Assembly: GCA_038239485.1 (NCBI GenBank)
Contig: JBBSET010000018.1
Coordinates: 1 to 56,257, forward strand
DNA: 56,257 nt
From: DASQEH01 sp038239485
Lineage (GTDB): Bacteria; Actinomycetota; Actinomycetes; Propionibacteriales; Nocardioidaceae
Reading direction: 5' to 3'
The notes beneath the pieces were generated by a model, which was given only the letters and a program-made list of their open reading frames with translations, was not told the DNA's origin and searched no databases. The first letter of the stretch is position 1; each line of letters starts with the position of its first letter. The position numbers and the translations under genes were made by a program. Positions 34,976 through 42,696 of this stretch are shown piece by piece.

Positions 34976-36103
34976 CCGAAGGCCAGCCAGAGCGGCATCC
35001 GTCCGTTCAGGCTCCCCGATCAGAGCAAGCTTGGCCATTCCGGCGTCGCCCGCGGTCTGACCGCGGCGGATGAGCTCCAGCGTCTCCTCGATCCGCGGCC
35101 CCACCCCAGCCAGGATCTGCGCGGCGCGCACATCCCCATACGCCCGTGCCATCACCTCCAGGCGCTCGGCCGCCTCCTCGGGAGGGGTCGTCGGGCGCCA
35201 CATCGGCACCCAGTTCCAGGCCGCGAAGGCCAGGTCCTGGATCCGCGTCCCAGGGGCAGCCAAGTCCCAGTCGAAGACCCCCACTACGCGGTCGCCGTCG
35301 ACCGACGTGCTCAGGGCGACGTTGTAGGGCGCGAAGTCGTTGTGGCAGAGGACCTCGGCGGGCTCGCCGACGCCGTACGGGTCGCGGACGGAGAACCGCC
35401 AGCGACCGCTGCGGGTCAGCTCAGCCACCGTCTCGGGGCTGACCAGGTCATGAAACCGGCGCAGCCAGTGCATCGCGTCGGCGAGCAACCCGGCCGACGG
35501 CGTTTCGACGTCCAGGTCCAGCACTCGTCCCGGTAGATATCCAAGCGCCTCGCGGCCCCGCTCGTCGAACCCGAACACCTCCGGTACGTCCCGCAGGCCG
35601 ATCCGGTGCAGCTCCGCCAGCACAGCGTGGATCGTAGGTGTCCACGGTCCTGTCGCCCGTCGTACGGTCGGGCCGATCCGGACGGCTCCCCCGACGTTGC
35701 CGCCAGGCAGGCGGGACCCGTCGAGAAGCAGCTTCCGGAGCTCGCCGAGGAACGGCCGGTCCGACGGCAGCCAGTCCACGCTGGTGAGCTCCTCCGGGCC
35801 CAGCCAGCGTGTCGCGTCGTGTTCCAGCGGCACCGGCTCCCCGGCGACGAGCCTCACCAGGTATGCCGTCAGCTCGTACCCAGGCTTGATCGGCGTGCAG
35901 CCGGCCAACCGGCGAAGCACCTCGATGCGGCAGCCCAGCTCCTCCTCGATCTCGCGGCTGACCGCCTGCTCCGGCGTCTCACCCGGATCGACTTTGCCGC
36001 CGGGAAGCTCCCAGCCGCCGGCGACGTCGTCGGGGTGGGTACGGCGCGCGGCGAGCAGGCGGCCGTCCCGAACGATCGCCGCGCCGGCCACCTGAGTCGT
36101 CAT
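34937..36103 (-). CDS. Fusion of Nudix hydrolase and aminoglycoside-phosphotransferase-like domain
   Basis: A 388-residue two-domain protein. Residues 1-125 form an 8-oxo-dGTP-diphosphatase-like Nudix domain with a perfect box (GGKVDPGETPEQAVSREIEE, then EL), and the start MTTQVAGAAIVRDGRLLAAR is typical of MutT. Residues about 150-388 form an APH/choline-kinase-like domain with the catalytic HNDFAPYNVAL (Brenner motif) and VFDWDLAAPGTR as the metal-binding aspartate. Both active sites look intact. A joint role, such as processing and phosphorylating nucleotide or sugar substrates, is only a guess. The ATG at 36103 is fixed by the Nudix N-terminus; upstream residues are low-complexity. The end overlaps LtrA convergently. 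Confidence 0.85.
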   Translation of the reverse strand: MTTQVAGAAIVRDGRLLAARRTHPDDVAGGWELPGGKVDPGETPEQAVSREIEEELGCRIEVLRRLAGCTPIKPGYELTAYLVRLVAGEPVPLEHDATRWLGPEELTSVDWLPSDRPFLGELRKLLLDGSRLPGGNVGGAVRIGPTVRRATGPWTPTIHAVLAELHRIGLRDVPEVFGFDERGREALGYLPGRVLDLDVETPSAGLLADAMHWLRRFHDLVSPETVAELTRSGRWRFSVRDPYGVGEPAEVLCHNDFAPYNVALSTSVDGDRVVGVFDWDLAAPGTRIQDLAFAAWNWVPMWRPTTPPEEAAERLEVMARAYGDVRAAQILAGVGPRIEETLELIRRGQTAGDAGMAKLALIGEPERTDAALAGLRLRVPDIELALRR

Positions 36104-36254
36104 CGCACCAGCCTCACACGCCGATCGTCTCCGCCGCCGGGTAAAATTGGTTGGGACTCGTCGGAGCGAGGACCGCCGCACCAGGGCTCCCCACGACCGA
36201 CTATCGTGCGGAAGAGTGCCCGGTGCGGGCGGAAGTGCCGACCACGGAGGGCTG

Positions 36255-36281
36255 ATGGCTGTTCGTAAGGGGGTCTGGTGA
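36255..36281 (+). other. Possible eight-codon leader peptide of the sdh operon
   Basis: ATG at 36255 opens an 8-residue frame (MAVRKGVW) whose TGA overlaps the ATG of the first sdh gene as TGATG. GGAGGG lies just upstream of the small ATG (three bases, rather tight). It might couple translation of the operon, or be chance; the long gene could instead start at the overlapping GTG at 36278. Confidence 0.35.
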
Positions 36282-37069
36282 TGGCAACGGGAGTCATGGG
36301 CCCTGGCCGCGCCGAGGTCTCGACGAAGACACTGCGGCGCGACCGCTGGTGGCTGCCTCCACTTATCACCTTCGTCGTGTTCCTCGCCTTCATCATCTAC
36401 GCGACCTGGCGGGCGTTCTCGGGGCACGACTACTACTCGGCTCCCTACATCTCGCCCTTCTACTCACCCTGCCTGACCGACGGCTGCACGTCGGGCTCAT
36501 CGGACTTCGGCCAGCCGTTCTCGTTCTGGCAGCTCTCACCCGCGCTGATCGTCTTGATCTTCCCGCTCGGCTTCCGGATGACCTGCTACTACTACCGCAA
36601 GGCGTACTACCGCGCCTTCTGGCTGTCACCGCCGGCCTGCGCGGTGGCCGAGCCGCACGGCGCGTACTCCGGGGAGACCCGCTTCCCGCTCATCCTGCAG
36701 AACATCCACCGCTGGTTCTGGTACGCCGCCTCGATCGTGTCGCTGGTGCTGACGTACGACGTCGTCCTCGCCTTCCGCGACACGCACGACAACTGGGGCC
36801 ACGCCGGTCTCGGCACCCTGATCATGCTCGTCAACATCGTGCTGATCTGGCTGTACACCCTGTCGTGCCACTCGTGCCGCCACATCGTCGGCGGCCGGTT
36901 GCGGCACTTCTCCAAGCATCCCGTGCGGTACCGCGCCTGGAACTTCGTGTCCACGCTGAACAAGCGGCATGCCCAGTTCGCGTGGATGTCGCTGTTCTCG
37001 GTGGCGCTCACCGACCTGTATATCTACCTGCTCGCCTCCGGGCAGTTCAGTGATCCGAGGTTCTTCTAG
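36281..37069 (+). CDS. sdhC: Succinate dehydrogenase membrane (cytochrome b) subunit
   Basis: A 262-residue, five-helix membrane subunit of the actinobacterial succinate dehydrogenase 1/fumarate-reductase-like complex. Helix 1 is LPPLITFVVFLAFIIYATW, the loop YSAPYISPFYSPCLTDGC is a family hallmark, and histidines in ILQNIHRWFWYAA, NWGHAG and SCHSCRHIVGG are candidate haem ligands. It anchors SdhAB and passes electrons to menaquinone. ATG at 36281 is preceded by AAGGGGG; GTG at 36278 is the alternative. The flavoprotein gene follows after two bases. Confidence 0.92.
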   Translation: MATGVMGPGRAEVSTKTLRRDRWWLPPLITFVVFLAFIIYATWRAFSGHDYYSAPYISPFYSPCLTDGCTSGSSDFGQPFSFWQLSPALIVLIFPLGFRMTCYYYRKAYYRAFWLSPPACAVAEPHGAYSGETRFPLILQNIHRWFWYAASIVSLVLTYDVVLAFRDTHDNWGHAGLGTLIMLVNIVLIWLYTLSCHSCRHIVGGRLRHFSKHPVRYRAWNFVSTLNKRHAQFAWMSLFSVALTDLYIYLLASGQFSDPRFF

Positions 37070-37071
37070 AG

Positions 37072-38943
37072 ATGTCCACCGAAGCGAGCCAGGCACGACA
37101 CCCCATGACCGGCAACCGGATGACACCGGAGCCGCCGGCCGAGGGGCACGGTTTCGAGGAGCACAGCCACGACGTCGTCGTCATCGGTGCCGGGGGCGCG
37201 GGGCTGCGCGCAGCGATCGCCGCCCACGACGCCGGGGCCAGAGTGGCGATCGTCTGCAAGTCACTGCTCGGCAAAGCCCACACCGTGATGGCCGAAGGTG
37301 GTATCGCCGCCGCGATGGGCAACGTCTACCCCGACGACAACTGGAAGGTGCACTTCCGCGACACGATGCGCGGCGGCAAGATGCTGAACCACTGGCGGAT
37401 GGCACAGCTGCACGCCCAGGAGGCGCCGGAGCGGGTCCTCGAGCTGGAGGAGTGGGGTGCGCTGTTCGACCGTACGCCAGAAGGGCTGATCTCCCAGCGC
37501 GACTTCGGCGGCCACCGCTATGCACGACTCGCCCACGTCGGCGACCGCACCGGTCTGGAGATGATCCGTACCCTCCAGCAACGGGCCGTGCAGCTCGGTA
37601 TCGACGTCTTCATGGAGTGCACCGTCACGCAGATCTTCAAGGACGGCAATCGGGTCTCCGGGGCCTTCGCCTACTGGCGCGAGTCCGGCCGCTTCGTCGT
37701 GTTCAAGGCACCGAGCGTCATCCTCGCCACCGGCGGGATCGGCAAGTCGTACCAGATCACCAGCAACTCCTGGGAGTACACCGGCGACGGGCACGCGCTG
37801 GCCCTGCGGACCGGGGCATCGCTGCTCAACATGGAGTTCGTGCAGTTCCACCCGACCGGCATGGTCTGGCCCCCGTCCGTGCGCGGGCTGCTGGTCACGG
37901 AGTCCGTGCGCGGTGACGGCGGGGTGCTGCGCAATGCCGAGGGCAAACGCTTCATGTTCGACTACATCCCGGAGTACTTCAAGAGCGAGACGGCCGACAA
38001 CGAGGACGAGGCCGACCGCTGGTACGAGGACAAGAAGAACAACCGGCGCCCCCCGGAGCTGCTACCTCGCGACGAGGTCGCCCGTGCCATCAACACCGAG
38101 ATCAAGGCCGACCGGGGCTCCCCGCACGGTGGGGTGTTCCTGGACATCGCGTCGCGCCGCTCTCCTGAGTTCATCCGCAGGCGGCTGCCGTCGATGTACC
38201 ACCAGTTCAAGGAGCTCGCCGACGTCGACATCACGGCCGAGCCGATGGAGATCGGGCCGACCTGTCACTACGTCATGGGCGGTGTCGAGGTCGACCCCGA
38301 TACCGAGATGAGTCTCGTGGAGGGTCTGTACGCCGCCGGTGAGGTGGCGGGCGGTATGCACGGGTCGAACCGGCTCGGGGGCAACTCGCTGTCGGACCTG
38401 CTGGTGTTCGGCCGGCGGGCCGGGCTCAACGCGGCCTACTACGCGCAGCGGTCGGTGGAGTCGCCACCGATGATCGACGACGCCGAGATCAAGGCGGCCG
38501 CCGACCACGCACTGGCGCCGTTCTCCGTCGAGGGCGGCGAGAACGCCTACCTGATCCAGCACGACCTGCAGCAGGTGATGCAGCGTCTGGTCGGCATCAT
38601 CCGAAACGCCGACGAGCTGACGGAGTCGCTCAAGGAGCTCCAGCGACTCAAGGAGCGGTCGCTGCACCTGTCCGTCGAGGGCCACCGGCAGTACAACCCC
38701 GGCTGGCACCTGGCGCTCGACCTGGTCAACATGCTCAACGTGTCCGAGTGCATCGCCACCGCAGCGCTCGAGCGACAGGAGTCGCGCGGCGGTCATACCC
38801 GCGACGACTTCCCCGGCCCGGACGACTCGTGGGCCAAGGTCAACCTCGTCCTCACGCTCGACGACAAGGGCGAGGTCGCCCTCAAGCACCAGCCGCTGCC
38901 GGTGATGCCGGACGAGCTCAAAGCACTGTTGACCCCGTCGTGA
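37072..38943 (+). CDS. sdhA: Succinate dehydrogenase/fumarate reductase flavoprotein subunit
   Basis: A 623-residue FAD-containing subunit that oxidises succinate to fumarate in the TCA cycle. The dinucleotide-binding motif is VVIGAGGAGLRAAIA (about residues 34-48), the covalent FAD histidine lies in KAHTVMAEGGIA, and FVQFHPTGMVWPPSVRG and GEVAGGMHGSNRLGGNSL contain active-site residues. The domain order FAD, capping, C-terminal helical is complete and the length is normal. It starts two bases after sdhC. Confidence 0.96.
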   Translation: MSTEASQARHPMTGNRMTPEPPAEGHGFEEHSHDVVVIGAGGAGLRAAIAAHDAGARVAIVCKSLLGKAHTVMAEGGIAAAMGNVYPDDNWKVHFRDTMRGGKMLNHWRMAQLHAQEAPERVLELEEWGALFDRTPEGLISQRDFGGHRYARLAHVGDRTGLEMIRTLQQRAVQLGIDVFMECTVTQIFKDGNRVSGAFAYWRESGRFVVFKAPSVILATGGIGKSYQITSNSWEYTGDGHALALRTGASLLNMEFVQFHPTGMVWPPSVRGLLVTESVRGDGGVLRNAEGKRFMFDYIPEYFKSETADNEDEADRWYEDKKNNRRPPELLPRDEVARAINTEIKADRGSPHGGVFLDIASRRSPEFIRRRLPSMYHQFKELADVDITAEPMEIGPTCHYVMGGVEVDPDTEMSLVEGLYAAGEVAGGMHGSNRLGGNSLSDLLVFGRRAGLNAAYYAQRSVESPPMIDDAEIKAAADHALAPFSVEGGENAYLIQHDLQQVMQRLVGIIRNADELTESLKELQRLKERSLHLSVEGHRQYNPGWHLALDLVNMLNVSECIATAALERQESRGGHTRDDFPGPDDSWAKVNLVLTLDDKGEVALKHQPLPVMPDELKALLTPS

Positions 38944-38995
38944 CCGGTCGCGACCCGGTGCTCGACGGACCCGCGCGCCCAGACGAGGAGAGCTG

Positions 38996-39769
38996 ATGGG
39001 ATACGACCTGGCCATGCGGATCTGGCGGGGCGACAAGGACGGGGGCGGACTGAACGACTTCTCCGTCGCCGTCGAGGAGGGCGAGGTCGTCCTCGACGCC
39101 ATCCACCGGATCCAGGCCACCCAGGTCGGGGACCTCGCGGTGCGGTGGAACTGCAAGGCGGGCAAGTGCGGCTCCTGTAGCGCGGAGATCAACGGCCGCC
39201 CCAGGCTGATGTGCATGACGCGGCTGGCGGACTTCGAACCCGAGGAGACGATCACGGTCACCCCGATGCGGGCCTTCCCCGTCATCCGTGACCTGGTGAC
39301 CGACGTGTCGTACAACTACGAAAAGGCCAAGGAGCTGCCGGCCTTCTCGCCCACGCCTCGCGACGCGGACGGCAAGCGGCGAATGATGCAGGTCGACGTC
39401 GAGCGCGGGCAGGAGTTTCGCAAGTGCATCGAATGCTTCCTCTGCCAGGACACCTGCCATGTCGTGCGCGACCACGAGGACAACAAACAGGCCTTCGCGG
39501 GTCCGCGGTTCTTCCTGCGCTACGCCGAGCTGGACATGCACCCGCTGGACACCAACGACCGCCGCAAGCTGGCCCAGGACGCCGCCGGCATCGGGATGTG
39601 CAACATCACCAAGTGCTGCACCGAGGTGTGCCCCGAGGGCATCAAGATCACAGACAACGCGATCATCCCGATGAAGGAGCGTGTCGTCGACCGCAAGTAC
39701 GACCCCGTGGTCTGGCTGGGCTCGAAGATCTTCAAGCGTTCGGACCGCGCCAGTCGTGAAGAGGTATGA
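38996..39769 (+). CDS. sdhB: Succinate dehydrogenase/fumarate reductase iron-sulfur subunit
   Basis: A 257-residue Fe-S subunit. The plant-type 2Fe-2S motif is CKAGKCGSC plus the later cysteine in LMCMTRL, and the C-terminal ferredoxin-like domain has CIECFLCQDTC and MCNITKCCTEVCP for the 4Fe-4S and 3Fe-4S clusters. It relays electrons from SdhA to the membrane subunit. It is 52 bases after sdhA, in the same operon. Confidence 0.95.
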   Translation: MGYDLAMRIWRGDKDGGGLNDFSVAVEEGEVVLDAIHRIQATQVGDLAVRWNCKAGKCGSCSAEINGRPRLMCMTRLADFEPEETITVTPMRAFPVIRDLVTDVSYNYEKAKELPAFSPTPRDADGKRRMMQVDVERGQEFRKCIECFLCQDTCHVVRDHEDNKQAFAGPRFFLRYAELDMHPLDTNDRRKLAQDAAGIGMCNITKCCTEVCPEGIKITDNAIIPMKERVVDRKYDPVVWLGSKIFKRSDRASREEV

Positions 39770-39770
39770 G

Positions 39771-40058
39771 ATGGCCGACCTGCTGACACCAGAAGAGATC
39801 GAAGCGGCTCTACAAGCCGACCTTCCGGCCTGGCGGGTCGAGGGGGACAGCCTGGTGCGAGACGTCGAGGCCGACAGCTTCCTCGCCGGTATCAGGCTGG
39901 TCGACGCTGTGGCTGAGGCGGCCGAGGAGCGCGACCATCACCCCGACATCGACATCCGCTGGACCACCGTGACCTTCAGGCTGTCGAGCCACTCCGACGG
40001 CGGCCTGACCCTCAAGGACGTCGATCTGGCCGCCGAGATCGACCACCTCGCCGGCTGA
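39771..40058 (+). CDS. 4a-hydroxytetrahydrobiopterin dehydratase (PCD-like)
   Basis: A 95-residue pterin-4a-carbinolamine dehydratase-like protein: VDAVAEAAEERDHHPDIDIR has the conserved H-H-P signature, followed by WTTVTFRLSSHSDGGLTLKD. It begins one base after the sdhB stop, so it is probably cotranscribed. PCD homologues in bacteria are often moonlighting or of uncertain pterin substrate, and no phenylalanine hydroxylase is near. Confidence 0.9.
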   Translation: MADLLTPEEIEAALQADLPAWRVEGDSLVRDVEADSFLAGIRLVDAVAEAAEERDHHPDIDIRWTTVTFRLSSHSDGGLTLKDVDLAAEIDHLAG

Positions 40059-40094
40059 CCATCTCGGCTGCGGGCAGCCCCGGCCTGTCCCGCC

Positions 40095-40799
40095 TCAGCG
40101 GCCCTTGATCGCCTCGAGCGTTCGCACAAGTTCAGGCGTGGGGAGCATATCCTCCGCTGGATATCTTGCGTAGGCGAAATTGGCGCACGAAGGCGAATAG
40201 AAGTACGGATAGCGATGGCCGAGGCGGTCGGCCACGACGAGCACATCGGCCCTGCTGACCGGCGCGGGGATCCGCGGGACCGTTGGGGGGCAAGGAGGCG
40301 AGAAGTGGCGGGCTCGCGGCGATGCCAAGGTGCCGTTCGCCACCTTTCTGACCACGGCAGGGTCTTCTCGGAGAAAGTGGCTGTCAAGCTGGAAGATGCC
40401 GCCGCTGTACCGGTAATGGCAGACCGCCACCGCTCCGATGTGGGCGTCCTTCAGCGGCGGGGCGCCAGTAGTCCTTGACAGCCCGCGCGTCTGCTGCGGG
40501 CAGGTGAGGTGGATGCCGCTATAGGGTCCTGGTCCGAGGGGTTGGGCGGATGGTGGCCCCGTCTTCGCCTGCGACGGTGCAGCGGCCTGGTCGCTGCCCG
40601 CGTTCGCACCGACGGCGACGTAGACACCTCCCGACCCCAATGCGACACTCAGGGCAGCGGTGACGGCGGCGCCGGCCCGACGCCGCCGCGACCGCCGCTT
40701 GGCCAACCGTTCCAGCTCGGCGACCGGCATCGGCGCACCCCCGCCTCGAGGAACGGCCGCCCGCAGCCGGCCGGCAAAGATGTGACCTTCGTCGTCCAT
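40095..40799 (-). CDS. Hypothetical membrane-anchored protein, anti-sigma-like position
   Basis: A 234-residue protein with a short cytosolic N-terminus (GHIFAGRLRAAVPRGGG), a run of basic residues (LAKRRSRRRRAG), one membrane helix (about residues 42-66, AAVTAALSVALGSGGVYVAV) and an extracytoplasmic C-terminal part with four cysteines. This plan is like the products found downstream of SigE-family ECF genes in Streptomyces and Nocardioides. The preceding small frame looks like the remains of such a sigma gene, with a one-base TGATG overlap. No catalytic motif is visible. Confidence 0.65.
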   Translation of the reverse strand: MDDEGHIFAGRLRAAVPRGGGAPMPVAELERLAKRRSRRRRAGAAVTAALSVALGSGGVYVAVGANAGSDQAAAPSQAKTGPPSAQPLGPGPYSGIHLTCPQQTRGLSRTTGAPPLKDAHIGAVAVCHYRYSGGIFQLDSHFLREDPAVVRKVANGTLASPRARHFSPPCPPTVPRIPAPVSRADVLVVADRLGHRYPYFYSPSCANFAYARYPAEDMLPTPELVRTLEAIKGR

Positions 40800-40930
40800 C
40801 AGGCTGTCTCCTGTTCGATCAGCTCGGCAGCGGTGCGGTCCGCCTCAGTGAGAGTCGTACGCGGCGCAGCCCACGCCGTCCGCCACAGCGACGACCGTCG
40901 GCTCTCCACGAACTCCGCGAACCCCGTCAC
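40799..40930 (-). pseudogene. Remnant of a SigE-family ECF sigma factor
   Basis: A 43-codon frame from a GTG with GAGAGGG five bases upstream. Its first 21 residues (TGFAEFVESRRSSLWRTAWA) match the start of SigE-family sigma factors (consensus like EFVxxRxxxLxRTAYxLTGD), but region 2, region 4 and everything between are missing, and the last 20 residues (TLTEADRTAAELIEQETA) could be the original C-terminus. This is best read as an internal deletion that left the ends and the coupling to the membrane gene downstream. The identification rests on about 18 residues. Confidence 0.5.
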
Positions 40931-41220
40931 CCATGCCCTCTCGACCCGATTCCCCAGCTGTACCACGGTCGGACGCACCCAAAGGTCGTCAGGCTCCCCG
41001 AAATGGCCGTCACGGGTCGCACCTGCATCCGGACGACACCCAACCGGACGGTCTTCACGGACTGCCTCGATGGCGGTGAGCCCGAGTAGGTCAGGGCCAC
41101 CGGAGCGCCGATCCACGGCGACTTCCTGGTGGGGAGCCACCTCTGGCAGCCACTCGTTGTGACAGCCGAAGGCCCCAACTCGGGAGGCGGTGGTCCGGCC
41201 TTGGCTCACGGCAAGGCAAA

Positions 41221-41811
41221 ATGGCACGCGTGTCCTTGCCCACCCCGACACTGCGGACTGCTCGCCTGCGGTTGCGCCCGTTCACCGGCGCGGACGCGGA
41301 CGCCCTCTTCGCGCTGCACAGCAACGACTACGTGCTCCGCTACTGGGATGCGCCGCCCTGGAGCGACAGTTCGCGGGCCCAGCGCTTCATCGCGGCCTGC
41401 GGGTGCATGGCGGAGGAAGGCAGCGGGGCGCGGTTGGCTATGGACCGTGTTCGCGACGAGGCATTCATCGGATGGTGCAGTCTGACCCGGTGGAACCCTG
41501 ACTACCGCAGCGCGTCGATGGGCTACTGCCTTGACGATGCAGCCTGGGGTCACGGCTACGCGACGGAAGCCGCGCGCGCCTTGTTGCAGTGGGCATTCGA
41601 CACGCTGGACCTGAATCGGGTTCAGGCGGAGACCGATACGCGCAACGCGGCATCAGCCCGCGTCCTGGAAAAGCTTGGATTCGTGCGTGAAGGGACGTTG
41701 CGAGAAGACTGCGTCGTGAACGGGGAGGTGTCGGACTCGTGGGTCTACGGGCTGATCAGGCGTCAATGGCGGCCGTCGTCCCGGCCAGTCCCTGATCGGC
41801 CAGATGCGTGA
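41221..41811 (+). CDS. GNAT acetyltransferase, RimJ/RimL type
   Basis: A 196-residue acetyltransferase. LPTPTLRTARLRLRPFTGAD is the family start, WGHGYATEAARALLQWAFD is the acetyl-CoA-binding segment, and NAASARVLEKLGFVREGTLR is the last conserved motif. Members acetylate ribosomal proteins' N-termini or small amines. It stands alone between minus-strand genes; upstream lies the 290-base stretch holding no gene I can support. Confidence 0.9.
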   Translation: MARVSLPTPTLRTARLRLRPFTGADADALFALHSNDYVLRYWDAPPWSDSSRAQRFIAACGCMAEEGSGARLAMDRVRDEAFIGWCSLTRWNPDYRSASMGYCLDDAAWGHGYATEAARALLQWAFDTLDLNRVQAETDTRNAASARVLEKLGFVREGTLREDCVVNGEVSDSWVYGLIRRQWRPSSRPVPDRPDA

Positions 41812-41868
41812 TCAGCGAGAGGGCCCCCGACCTCCGCCCATGCCGACCCCGCGATTAACAACCGGCCG

Positions 41869-42645
41869 CTACGACGGGCGGTTGCCCTTGCTCGAGAACA
41901 GCGACACCGGCCGCTCCTGCTCGACGCCATCGACGGAGATGTCGACCAGCTCGTTGTAGAAGGCGACCAGATTCTCGATCTTGCCGACGGCCGGGAAGGG
42001 TCGCGAGTACGCCCAGGCGATATTCGCCGCCGCCGGGTCGTCGGCCACGTCCCAGTACTGGTCCGCGAAGCCCTTGTAGGGGCAGTGGCTCCGGTTCTCG
42101 CTCGACGCCAGGGCAGAGAAGACGACGTCGTCACGCGGCAGGTAGTACCGGGTCGGCAGATCGGTCTCGAAGAGCAGCACCGGGTGGTGGGAGTCTGCGA
42201 GCACGGCTCCATTCAGACTCACCACCACATGGCGGCTGCTGCTGATGGCCTCCACCCGCTTGAAGGGGTCACGCGGGTGTCCGCCGACCTCCTCGTCCTC
42301 CTCCAGCCAGCGGTCCAGAACTCCCGGCTGCCAGCTGAGGATGACCAGGTCGGCCAGTTCCGGCGTGTCGCGCCTCCAGGCGGCGTTGGGGATCGTCCGC
42401 CCCTCGACCTCGAGGTCGTACCACTGCGTCACCGGTCCCTTCGGCAGGAAGAAGAACGGCCCCTGCGGGGGCTCGCCATCGGCGGGCCGGAGCAGGTCGG
42501 TACGTACGTCGCTGTCAACGAACGCATACCCCGGAACTGGGAAGGAGTCCTCCCAGAAGAGCAGCGGAGTCCTCGTGTCGACCACGGCCGTATCGCCGAC
42601 GAAGGCCCTCACCCATTTGTCGCTGGCTACGGTTCTGACTGCCAT
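41869..42645 (-). CDS. Tandem DUF427 domain protein
   Basis: A 258-residue protein with two DUF427 units: residues about 1-110 (VGDTAVVDTRTPLLFWEDSF, FFFLPKGPVTQWYDLEV) and about 130-240 (LNGAVLADSHHPVLLFETDL, CPYKGFADQYWDV). DUF427 proteins form small beta-barrels of unknown function. The ATG at 42645 is chosen for the strong GGGAGGG upstream; an in-frame ATG seven codons earlier exists. Confidence 0.88.
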   Translation of the reverse strand: MAVRTVASDKWVRAFVGDTAVVDTRTPLLFWEDSFPVPGYAFVDSDVRTDLLRPADGEPPQGPFFFLPKGPVTQWYDLEVEGRTIPNAAWRRDTPELADLVILSWQPGVLDRWLEEDEEVGGHPRDPFKRVEAISSSRHVVVSLNGAVLADSHHPVLLFETDLPTRYYLPRDDVVFSALASSENRSHCPYKGFADQYWDVADDPAAANIAWAYSRPFPAVGKIENLVAFYNELVDISVDGVEQERPVSLFSSKGNRPS

Positions 42646-42696
42646 CTTGTCCCTCCCATTCGGCAACGAACGCTAGCGGCCCGACGCCAAGCCTGG

